Source of the DNA: an uncultured Clostridia bacterium
Lineage (GTDB): Bacteria > Bacillota > Clostridia > Christensenellales > Borkfalkiaceae
Reading direction: 5' to 3'
NCBI GenBank assembly: GCA_947629875.1
Contig: CANRFK010000034.1
Span: forward strand, 1-12,170
DNA length: 12,170 nucleotides
Within the stretch, counting starts at the first letter, position 1; each line of letters starts with the position of its first letter. The notes beneath the pieces were generated by a model. That model did no database searches. It saw only the letters and a program-made list of their open reading frames with translations, and was not told where the DNA came from. Shown here in pieces: positions 1 through 6,106 of this stretch. Position numbers and translations under genes: made by a program.

Positions 1-2
1 AT

Positions 3-71
3 CGGATCGATAAAAAACTGCTTGTAAAGAAGGCGACCGAGAAATACGGTTCCCGCATACAGGCGGAGTGA
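3..71 (+). CDS. 3' end of an unidentified gene (partial)
   Basis: One reading frame is open from the window edge to a TGA at 69-71 and encodes a basic 22-residue tail ending in SRIQAE. The other two + frames stop within the first 30 bases. The stop lies 9 bases before the next gene's GTG start, and that gene's ribosome binding site begins at the stop codon, as expected for tightly packed genes in one operon. The tail is too short and too generic (Lys, Arg and Glu rich) to assign a family. That it is a real gene end is inferred from spacing and direction only. Confidence 0.5.
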   Translation, partial: RIDKKLLVKKATEKYGSRIQAE

Positions 72-80
72 GGTGAAAGT

Positions 81-1766
81 GTGGCAAGCACAATTCTGAC
101 CCCCGTCACGCTCTGGCGCGATTTCAACGAGGGTCTCCCGCTCAACGAGGAGATCGTCGGCGAAAGGGCGGAGAACGGCATCGTCTGCCGCGACGTGTAT
201 TTTTACGGCCGCGAGACGGAAAAGGGCAGGGTGAAAATTTACGCGCAGTATTGCTTCCCTGCGGAAGAGGAAACTTTTCCCGCCGTGCTCGTCATGTTCG
301 AAGCGGGCTTCGGGTTCGACGGCCGCTTTGTGGAGCAGCTCGTGCGGCGCGGCTACGGCGTGCTGTGCGTGGACTACTGCGGGGAGAACGGCGCCGAGCT
401 CCATACCGTCTATCCCGAGGATGCGGACTACGGCAACTATGTGCGTGCGGGTGACCATCTCTACCACGCCGATCCCACCGCGCGCGAGACGAGCTGGTAC
501 GAATGGGCGGCCGTCGCGCGCTATGCGGCGCGCTACCTTGCGCTCCGCCCCGAAGTGACGGCGTTCGGCGCAGTCGGGCTCCGCGCGGGCGGGGAAGTGC
601 TCTTCAAAGTGGCGCCCTACGCGCCGCTCGCGTGCTTTGTCTCGGTGTGTGCGGCGGGCTGGCTCGCCTACCGCGGCATGGAGAAATTCGCTACGGGCGA
701 GGTGCACGTGTTCGACGAGAACGAACATCGCTTCATCGCGGGCGTCGATTCGCAGAGCTACGCGCCCTACGTCAGGTGCCCCGTGCTCCTTCTTTCCGCC
801 ATCAACGATAAAAAATATAACTACGACAGGGTGTACGATACCTTCCGCCAGCTCAATCCCGACGTAGATAAGGCAATTCTCTACTCCGCGCACGGGAACG
901 GGCTCATCGGTTCGCACTCCATGCACAACCTCAACCTCTTCCTCGATAAGTACCTGAAAGGCCACTCCGTGTACATCAGCAAGTCCATCGGGCTCGAAGT
1001 GGGCGCCGATGAAAACGACAACCTTGTGGCGACGTGCTCCTTCGACGAAGAGGGGGAGATCAGCGAATACGGCGTATTTTACACCGAGAAGATCACGGGC
1101 TCGACGGCGCGCGACTGGACGCGCGTATTCGGAAAGCCCGAAGATCTGCACGGGAGCAAGGGGACGGTGCCGCTCGATGTCTTTGCGGGCGGCGGGAAGA
1201 TGCTCGTCTACGCGTTTGCGAAGTACTCCAACAACTTCTCCGTGACCTCCAAGATCCTCGATTTCAGCCTCGACCGGGAGTACCGCAACAGCAAACCCGT
1301 GAGCAGGGTCATCTATTCCAACGCCGACGGGATCAACGGCTTTTCCGCCTTCCGCCGCCGAGCGAAGTCGGTCGCCGATTGCTTTATGGACGGCACATCC
1401 GCGGCGTTCCGCCTTGCCATGGGGTACGGCGGCATCGCGGGGCTCGAAGTGGGCGACGGCATCATCTCGTACCGCGTGAGCGAGCCGGGCTACGATCCCC
1501 CCGAGGGCGCTTCGTTTCTGTTCGATGCGTACAGCGCGACGGGCGCAAACCTCAAAGTCGTGTTCTATCTCGATGCCGGGGAGCGGGAGGGATACGCCGC
1601 GGACGTTCGCATCGAGGCGGGCGGCAAGTGGAAGAGCACGTTGCTCTCCTGCGGGGATCTCAAATCGGATACGGGCGCGCCGCTTGCCGATTTTTCGGGC
1701 GTCGTCTCCGTCGTGTTTATGTGTGACGACGGGAATGTTCTCGTCAACAATTTGCTATGGATATAA
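81..1766 (+). CDS. Alpha/beta-hydrolase-like protein with Arg at the nucleophile position and an unrecognised C-terminal region
   Basis: This 561-residue protein has no signal peptide or membrane segment, so it is probably cytoplasmic. Residues about 30-295 look like an alpha/beta-hydrolase of the dienelactone hydrolase / acetyl xylan esterase kind: strand FPAVLVMF (66-73), strand YGVLCVDY (92-99), a nucleophile-elbow-like GLRAGG (166-171), strand CPVLLLSAIND (233-243) offering an acid at D243, and SAHGNGLIGSH (269-279) offering a His. The elbow should read G-x-S-x-G, but residue 168 is Arg (CGC at 582-584), so ordinary serine hydrolase chemistry is not expected. Residues about 300-561 appear beta-rich, perhaps two domains, the last ending in NNLLWI like some jelly-roll carbohydrate-binding modules; that resemblance is weak. 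The GTG start at 81 follows AGGTGA (71-76). No downstream Met gives a complete N-terminus. Real gene: confident. Function: unknown; a binding or regulatory pseudo-enzyme is an inference. Confidence 0.8.
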   Translation: MASTILTPVTLWRDFNEGLPLNEEIVGERAENGIVCRDVYFYGRETEKGRVKIYAQYCFPAEEETFPAVLVMFEAGFGFDGRFVEQLVRRGYGVLCVDYCGENGAELHTVYPEDADYGNYVRAGDHLYHADPTARETSWYEWAAVARYAARYLALRPEVTAFGAVGLRAGGEVLFKVAPYAPLACFVSVCAAGWLAYRGMEKFATGEVHVFDENEHRFIAGVDSQSYAPYVRCPVLLLSAINDKKYNYDRVYDTFRQLNPDVDKAILYSAHGNGLIGSHSMHNLNLFLDKYLKGHSVYISKSIGLEVGADENDNLVATCSFDEEGEISEYGVFYTEKITGSTARDWTRVFGKPEDLHGSKGTVPLDVFAGGGKMLVYAFAKYSNNFSVTSKILDFSLDREYRNSKPVSRVIYSNADGINGFSAFRRRAKSVADCFMDGTSAAFRLAMGYGGIAGLEVGDGIISYRVSEPGYDPPEGASFLFDAYSATGANLKVVFYLDAGEREGYAADVRIEAGGKWKSTLLSCGDLKSDTGAPLADFSGVVSVVFMCDDGNVLVNNLLWI

Positions 1767-1945
1767 GCGGGTTGCACCTCGGAACGGTCATACGCATGAA
1801 AAAGCCCCATCCGTGCGGGGGGCTGAAATGGGAAGTCGTGCGCGTCGGCGCAGACTATAAGATCAAGTGCCTCACTTGCGGGCGCATCGTCATGCTCACG
1901 CACGACGAGCTCGCAAAGCGGGCGAAGGGGACGGAGGAAGCATAA
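1757..1945 (+). CDS. DUF951 family small cysteine-containing protein (YyzM-like)
   Basis: This 62-residue protein matches the DUF951 pattern widespread in Bacillota: an N-terminal LGTVIRMKKPHPCGG (residues 8-22), WEVVRVGAD (25-33), then KCLTCGR (37-43) and a MLTHDEL segment. The conserved C20, C38 and C41, possibly with H18, suggest a metal- or nucleic-acid-binding fold, but the family's function is not established to my knowledge. The ATG at 1757 lies inside the end of the hydrolase-like gene (10-base overlap) and has no clear Shine-Dalgarno site, so re-initiation by ribosomes finishing the upstream gene is likely. A later ATG at residue 14 would remove the conserved LGTVIR strand, so the 1757 start is preferred. 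Confidence 0.9.
   Translation: MDISGLHLGTVIRMKKPHPCGGLKWEVVRVGADYKIKCLTCGRIVMLTHDELAKRAKGTEEA
1933..1940 (+). promoter_or_regulatory. Ribosome binding site fixing the signal peptidase start
   Basis: GGAGGAAG sits 7 bases before a GTG at 1948, near-ideal Shine-Dalgarno spacing, and lies inside the last codons of the DUF951 gene. It favours the GTG over an in-frame ATG at 1867, which would add 27 Arg/His-rich residues overlapping the DUF951 gene and unlike any signal peptidase N-terminus. Confidence 0.8.
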
Positions 1946-1947
1946 CT

Positions 1948-2568
1948 GTGAGAAAAAAAGGACGTCCCGAACTTCTCAGCGGAAAACCGTGCCGCGACGG
2001 CGTGTTCATCCCCGTGATCGCGGTGGTTTTGCTCATCGTTTTTGCGTTCGCCTGCGTCGGGATATGGTTCCGCAATACATACACCGCCTACCGGATCGAG
2101 AAGGAGTCCATGCTGAACACCCTTCTCGACGGGGATTGGATCTATGCCGAGCGCGGGGCTCAAGCCGAGCGCGGCGACATTGTGATCCTCGACGTGAAGG
2201 ATCGCACGCCGTTTGACGACGATACCATCATCAAACGCCTCATCGCCGTGGAGGGCGATACCGTAAAGTGCGAGAACGGCAAAGTTTACCTGCGCTATGC
2301 GGGAGAAGAGGAGTTCGTCGCCCTCGACGAGCCGTATGCGGTGGGCGCATGCCCGTATTTTCCCACCTGCGAACTGCAAGGGGGGGAGATCTTCGTCCTC
2401 GGCGATAATCGGGGCCCGAGCCTCGACTCCACGGAAGTGGGGCCGCTCTACGCCGGGGAGATCGTCGCCGTGGTGCCGCGGTGGGCGATCGCGCACAAGG
2501 GCGCCATCACAAAATGGGAACAGTTCCGCAGCAATGTGGGCGAATTCTTTTATGATCTATTTCACTGA
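1948..2568 (+). CDS. lepB: Signal peptidase I
   Basis: This 206-residue type I signal peptidase removes signal peptides from exported proteins at the outer face of the cytoplasmic membrane. A short basic N-terminus (VRKKGRP) precedes a single membrane segment at about residues 19-41, the single-anchor arrangement common in Gram-positive enzymes. Catalytic features are visible: nucleophile S54 in ESMLNTLLDGD (box B), general base K96 in IIKRLIAVEGD (box D), and GDNRGPSLDS (152-161, box E), followed by GEIVAVV. Box B has Asn57 where the classic motif has Pro (S-M-x-P-T-L); similar variants occur in other Clostridia. Length is normal. It starts 2 bases after the DUF951 stop. Strong call; which paralogue (SipS, SipT and so on) cannot be decided. 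Confidence 0.95.
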   Translation: MRKKGRPELLSGKPCRDGVFIPVIAVVLLIVFAFACVGIWFRNTYTAYRIEKESMLNTLLDGDWIYAERGAQAERGDIVILDVKDRTPFDDDTIIKRLIAVEGDTVKCENGKVYLRYAGEEEFVALDEPYAVGACPYFPTCELQGGEIFVLGDNRGPSLDSTEVGPLYAGEIVAVVPRWAIAHKGAITKWEQFRSNVGEFFYDLFH

Positions 2569-2583
2569 ACGGGAGGAATTGCC

Positions 2584-3423
2584 ATGATCAGAATTACGAC
2601 AGACAGCACTTGCGACCTCGGGGAGCAGATCGCAGCGAGAAATATCGGCATCATGCCGCTTTCGGTCATCTTGGGGAACGATCCCCATAAAGACGGCGTG
2701 GATATTACCCCGCAGGATATCTTCGATTATTACACCAAGACGGGTCGTCTTCCCAAGACGGCCGCCCCGAGCATTGCGGAGTACGAGAGCTTTTTTGCGG
2801 GCTATGTCGATGCGGGGGATACTGTGATCCATATCAATATCTCCGCCAAATCCTCGTCCTCCCACGCGTATGCGTCGGCGGCGGCCAAGAAGTTCGGCAA
2901 GAAGGTCTATGTGATCGATTCCAAGGCGCTCTCCTCGGGGCAAGGCCTGCTCGTCGAAAAGGCGGCGGACATGCTCGAAGCGGGGGCGGGCGCAAAGGAC
3001 ATCGCAGAAGAGGTGAACGCCCTCCGTCCCAAGGTGAATACCTCCTTCATTCCGGACAGGCTCGACTATCTTTATACGGGGGGAAGATGTTCCCGCATGC
3101 AGATGTACGGGGCGAACCTGCTCAAGATCCATCCGCTCATCGAGATGAACGACGGCCAGCTCGTCTCGGGCAAGAAGTACCGCGGCAGCATGGAGAAGTG
3201 CATCGCGGGCTATATCAAGGATCTCGCCGTCAAGTACCCGTCCTACGACAAGACGCGTTGCTTCGTCACGCACAGCAGTGCGGACGGGCAGCTCGTCGAA
3301 TTTGCCAAGAAGTTGGTCGCCGAGACGTTTGCCTTCGATACGGTCATCGAGACGGTCGCGGGCTCCGTCATCACGGGGCACTGCGGCAGAAACACGCTCG
3401 GCGTGCTGTTCATCGCGCAGTAA
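2584..3423 (+). CDS. DegV family fatty-acid-binding protein (FakB-like)
   Basis: This 279-residue protein has the full DegV/EDD fold layout. Proteins of this family bind one fatty acid and, where studied (FakB), present it to a FakA kinase for phosphorylation and entry into phospholipid synthesis. Signature segments: ITTDSTCDL (4-12), a PKTAAPS motif (57-63) that normally contacts the carboxylate, HINISAKSSSS (83-93), VIDSKALSSGQG (110-121), YLYTGGRCSRM after the domain crossover, and a C-terminal TGHCGRNTLGVLF. The start has a strong GGGAGGAA site 6-13 bases upstream, and the gene begins 15 bases after the signal peptidase stop. No fakA lies in the window. The family is certain; the bound lipid and the kinase partner are inferred. 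Confidence 0.93.
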   Translation: MIRITTDSTCDLGEQIAARNIGIMPLSVILGNDPHKDGVDITPQDIFDYYTKTGRLPKTAAPSIAEYESFFAGYVDAGDTVIHINISAKSSSSHAYASAAAKKFGKKVYVIDSKALSSGQGLLVEKAADMLEAGAGAKDIAEEVNALRPKVNTSFIPDRLDYLYTGGRCSRMQMYGANLLKIHPLIEMNDGQLVSGKKYRGSMEKCIAGYIKDLAVKYPSYDKTRCFVTHSSADGQLVEFAKKLVAETFAFDTVIETVAGSVITGHCGRNTLGVLFIAQ

Positions 3424-3427
3424 CGCC

Positions 3428-3922
3428 ATGTTCGGGGCACTCTTCGGCATTTTGAAGGCGGTCGTGCTCGCCGTGTGGAATGCGCTCTATTTTACGGGGA
3501 AGCTCATCTATAAGATCCTCAAATTTCTGCACATCCGCATTTTGGCGCTCTACGTGCTCGTCTCGGCCATTCTCTCCGGCTTTTTGCCCGTGTTCGGAGA
3601 GGGGATCGTCTACTTCTGGGTGGGCTTTGCGCTGTGCTGTTTGATCACCGTGGGAAGCTGGGTGTACACCGTGCATCGCAAGCTCGCGGCAAGACCGCGC
3701 CGCGCCGACGAGGAACCCGAAGAGCAAACCGCGGAGGCCGCCGCACCCGCACCCGCGCCGCCGCCCGCACCCGCGCCGCCGCCCGCACCCGAACGCTACC
3801 CCAAGTATTTCGATGTGGAGGGCGCGCCGCAGTACTTCTTCGCGGAGTATGCGGACAGGTACGAACTCTACATGCGCGACGGGCAAGAGGCGGTCTACAT
3901 AAGAACAGATTATAAAAATTGA
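3428..3922 (+). CDS. Small membrane protein with Pro/Ala-rich linker, function unknown
   Basis: I do not recognise a family for this 164-residue protein. Residues 3-22 form a hydrophobic or amphipathic helix, followed by probable membrane segments at about 36-54 and 58-81. A charged stretch (RPRRADEEPEEQ, 89-100) then leads to a Pro/Ala-only linker (106-121). The last 40 residues are aromatic and acidic (YPKYFDVEGAPQYFF, then YELYMRDGQEAVYIRTDY) and look like a small folded or peptide-like tail held away from the membrane, on the cytoplasmic side if the positive-inside rule holds for RKLAARPRR. The ATG at 3428 is 4 bases after the DegV stop and has no good Shine-Dalgarno site, so coupling to DegV translation is likely. 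An in-frame upstream extension would overlap DegV extensively and is rejected. Confidence 0.8.
   Translation: MFGALFGILKAVVLAVWNALYFTGKLIYKILKFLHIRILALYVLVSAILSGFLPVFGEGIVYFWVGFALCCLITVGSWVYTVHRKLAARPRRADEEPEEQTAEAAAPAPAPPPAPAPPPAPERYPKYFDVEGAPQYFFAEYADRYELYMRDGQEAVYIRTDYKN
3743..3790 (+). repeat. GC-rich tandem repeat encoding a Pro/Ala linker
   Basis: Two perfect, adjacent copies of an 18-base unit, GCGCCGCCGCCCGCACCC, occupy 3755-3772 and 3773-3790. They are preceded by two shorter GCACCC copies (3743-3754). All copies stay in frame within the membrane protein gene and encode alternating Ala-Pro. Such repeats commonly gain or lose units by slippage, so the linker length may vary between strains. 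Confidence 0.9.
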
Positions 3923-3928
3923 GAGGGG
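3922..3928 (+). promoter_or_regulatory. Ribosome binding site fixing the second membrane protein start
   Basis: AGAGGGG ends 5 bases before the ATG at 3934 and overlaps the TGA stop (3920-3922) of the preceding gene. It favours this ATG over an in-frame TTG at 3919, which would place the Shine-Dalgarno site inside the coding region. Confidence 0.7.
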
Positions 3929-3933
3929 CTATC

Positions 3934-4446
3934 ATGGTAGATATTTATCAGGATGAAGATCTCTATAACGCAGTCAAACAGCAGAGGCGCATTCTCGGCG
4001 TCTATTTCGCCGTCATCGCGCTCTTTCTCGGGGGGCTCGCCGCATTCCTTACGCTGTACCTCCTTCTGCCGTACGGCTCTCCGAACGGCACGTGGATCAT
4101 CGTGGCGACGAGTATATGGACGGCGCTCTTTATCGCCTTCTCCTTCCCCTATATGGGCATCAGCTTCAAGCGGTGCCACGCCTACGTCAAGATGCTCCGC
4201 TTCATTACGCTCGGCCTCAAAGAGAGCATGACGGCTCCCTTCGCGGGCATCGAGGATTGGACGACGCACGATGGCGTGGATGTGAACGTCGCCGTATTCA
4301 ACGTCCCCAACCGCAAGCGCGAGGAGGAGATGGTGCGGCAGGTATTCGTGGACGGGGAGAAGGACTTTCCGCCCTTCGAGGAGGGGCACAGCGTGCGCTT
4401 CGTCACGCAGGGCAACCTTCTCGTTTCCTATGAAATTCTCGATTAA
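3934..4446 (+). CDS. Two-pass membrane protein with a C-terminal soluble domain, function unknown
   Basis: I do not recognise a named family for this 170-residue protein. After a short acidic N-terminus (MVDIYQDEDL) and a basic QQRR, two membrane segments are visible at about 21-46 and 53-75, joined by the short loop YGSPNG. The rest (about 76-170) is soluble: a basic helix-like part (FKRCHAYVKMLRF), then what look like several beta strands (VDVNVAVFNV, MVRQVFVDG, HSVRFVTQGNLLVSYEIL), which could form a small barrel or sandwich. It starts 11 bases after the previous membrane protein, so the two are probably made together and may interact; this is inference from spacing and shared membrane location only. 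Confidence 0.82.
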   Translation: MVDIYQDEDLYNAVKQQRRILGVYFAVIALFLGGLAAFLTLYLLLPYGSPNGTWIIVATSIWTALFIAFSFPYMGISFKRCHAYVKMLRFITLGLKESMTAPFAGIEDWTTHDGVDVNVAVFNVPNRKREEEMVRQVFVDGEKDFPPFEEGHSVRFVTQGNLLVSYEILD

Positions 4447-4458
4447 AGGCAGGTAATT

Positions 4459-4728
4459 ATGCGTGCAGTGGTAACAGTGGCGGGAACGGACAGGCGGGGT
4501 ATCATCGCAAAGGTGAGCACGCTTCTCTATGAGCGCAACGTCAACATCGAAGATATCTCCCAGACCATTTTGGGCGGGCAATTCGCCATGATCATGATGG
4601 TGGAGACCGCCGAAAACGACGAGGACTTCGCCGCCCTCTCCGAGGCGCTCGATGCGCTCGGCAAGAGCATCGGCATGAGTGTCCGCGTGCAGCACGCCGA
4701 AATTTTCGACGCGATGCACAACGTATAA
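4459..4728 (+). CDS. ACT-domain protein, UPF0237 family
   Basis: This 89-residue protein is a single ACT domain: strand [23 protein letters not shown] with the Gly-Ile turn after the first strand, [11 protein letters not shown] as the second strand, and FAMIMMVE as the third, continuing to a conserved C-terminal helix and strand ([13 protein letters not shown]). ACT domains usually bind amino acids or small ligands and regulate a partner; the N-terminal part resembles glycine-cleavage regulators of the GcvR type. The full length of the UPF0237 family is present, and no catalytic domain is attached. A purine-rich AAAGGCAGGT lies just upstream. It is followed 10 bases later by the UPF0210 gene, the pairing found in many Bacillota, so it likely senses a ligand for that protein. 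The ligand is unknown. Confidence 0.92.
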   Translation: MRAVVTVAGTDRRGIIAKVSTLLYERNVNIEDISQTILGGQFAMIMMVETAENDEDFAALSEALDALGKSIGMSVRVQHAEIFDAMHNV

Positions 4729-4738
4729 GGGGCGCAGT

Positions 4739-6094
4739 ATGTTCGGCAAAAACGAAGTTCTCGAAACCATCGACATGGTGGAAAAGGAGCATCTCGATAT
4801 CCGCACGGTCACAATGGGCGTCTCCCTTTTGCCGTGCATCCGCGGCTCGGCAGAGGAGACGGCCGAGGCCGTCTACGACCGCGTCATGCGGAAGGCGGAA
4901 AAGCTCGTTCCCACGGCGGAGGCGCTCTCGCGCGAGTATGGCATTCCCATCGTCAACAAGCGCGTCTCCGTGACGCCCGTATCCCTCCTTTCCGCCTCCT
5001 TCCCCGAAAAGAGCCCGCTCATCGGAAGCGCCCTCGACAGGGCGGCAAAGGAGCTCGGCATCGACTTTTTAGGCGGCTATTCCGCCCTCGTCCACAAGGG
5101 CATGGCGGACTATGAAGAGATCTTCATCCGCACCATTCCCGAAGTGCTTGCGAAGACAGAGCGGCTGTGTTCCTCGGTCAACGTCGGCTCCTCGCGCTCG
5201 GGCGTTAACATGGATGCCATCCGCCTCATGGGCGAGATCGTGAAGGAGACGGCCGCCCGCACCGCCGAAAAAGACGGTTTGGGCTGTTGCAAACTCGTCG
5301 TCTTTTGCAACGCGGTGGAGGACAACCCCTTCATGGCGGGCGCCTTCCACGGCGTGGGCGAGGCGGATACCGTCATCAACGTGGGCGTCTCGGGCCCGGG
5401 CGTCGTGCAGCACGCGCTCTCCTTTGTGCCCGACGCCGACCTCACCGACGCCGCCGAAGTCATCAAGCGCACGGCGTTCAAAATCACAAGGGCGGGGCAG
5501 CTCATCGCCAAGGAGGCGGCAAAGCGGCTCGGCGCGCGCTTCGGCATCGTCGATCTCTCGCTCGCGCCCACGCCCGCGCGGGGGGACAGCGTCGCGCACA
5601 TCTTGGAAGAGCTCGGGCTCTCCGTCGTGGGGTGTCACGGCACAACGGCGGCGCTCGCCATGCTCAACGACGCGGTGAAGAAGGGGGGCGTCATGGCGTC
5701 CTCGCGCGTCGGCGGGCTCTCGGGCGCGTTCATTCCCGTCTCCGAGGACATCGGCATGATCGAGGCGGCGGAAGCGGGGCAGATCTCCGTCGAAAAACTC
5801 GAAGCGATGACGTGCGTCTGCTCGGTGGGGCTGGATATGATCGCCATCCCCGGCGATACGCCCGCCTCCACGATTTCGGCGATGATCGCCGACGAGGCGG
5901 CCATCGGCATGGTGAATGGCAAGACGACGGCAGTCCGCGTCATTCCCGCCCCCGGCAAAAAGGTGGGGGACGAAGTGCAGTTCGGCGGGCTTTTAGGCCG
6001 TGCGCCCATCCTGCCCGTCCACGGCGGCGATGCAAGTAAATTCATCGGGCGGGGCGGGCTGATTCCCGCGCCCATCCACAGTTTCAAAAATTAA
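4739..6094 (+). CDS. UPF0210 (DUF711) family protein
   Basis: This 451-residue protein has the usual length for UPF0210 and its conserved segments: [14 protein letters not shown] near the N-terminus (20-33), the [16 protein letters not shown] region (around 146-160), [27 protein letters not shown] (around 215-222), and the terminal [15 protein letters not shown]. As I recall, structures of relatives place the fold near the glycyl-radical / ribonucleotide-reductase barrel clan, but I see no C-terminal glycyl-radical motif, and no activity has been established to my knowledge. The ATG at 4739 follows AAGGGG (4727-4732). An in-frame ATG at 4679 would add 20 residues that overlap the ACT gene and do not belong to the family. 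Tandem position after the ACT protein supports a shared role. Confidence 0.93.
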   Translation: MFGKNEVLETIDMVEKEHLDIRTVTMGVSLLPCIRGSAEETAEAVYDRVMRKAEKLVPTAEALSREYGIPIVNKRVSVTPVSLLSASFPEKSPLIGSALDRAAKELGIDFLGGYSALVHKGMADYEEIFIRTIPEVLAKTERLCSSVNVGSSRSGVNMDAIRLMGEIVKETAARTAEKDGLGCCKLVVFCNAVEDNPFMAGAFHGVGEADTVINVGVSGPGVVQHALSFVPDADLTDAAEVIKRTAFKITRAGQLIAKEAAKRLGARFGIVDLSLAPTPARGDSVAHILEELGLSVVGCHGTTAALAMLNDAVKKGGVMASSRVGGLSGAFIPVSEDIGMIEAAEAGQISVEKLEAMTCVCSVGLDMIAIPGDTPASTISAMIADEAAIGMVNGKTTAVRVIPAPGKKVGDEVQFGGLLGRAPILPVHGGDASKFIGRGGLIPAPIHSFKN

Positions 6095-6106
6095 AAGGAG
6101 CACATT

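Noticed and set aside
1867..1947. Upstream in-frame ATG extension of signal peptidase
   Set aside because: It would overlap the DUF951 gene, add an Arg/His-rich extension not found in the family, and ignore the GGAGGAAG site placed correctly for the GTG at 1948.
3278..3427. Upstream extension of the first membrane protein into degV
   Set aside because: It would be a 50-residue Arg/Ser-rich shadow of the degV frame, typical of out-of-frame GC-rich sequence.
2557..3450. Long minus-strand open frame (297 codons) opposite degV; similar ones at 3910-4839, 5993-6979, 7729-8619, 8635-9480 and 10948-11760
   Set aside because: Each lies opposite a strongly recognised + strand gene. Their translations are Arg/His/Val-rich low-complexity sequences with no known motif, as expected from GC-rich third positions.
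4679..4738. In-frame upstream ATG extending UPF0210 by 20 residues
   Set aside because: The extension overlaps the ACT gene in another frame and does not match the UPF0210 N-terminus. The ATG at 4739 fits the family length.
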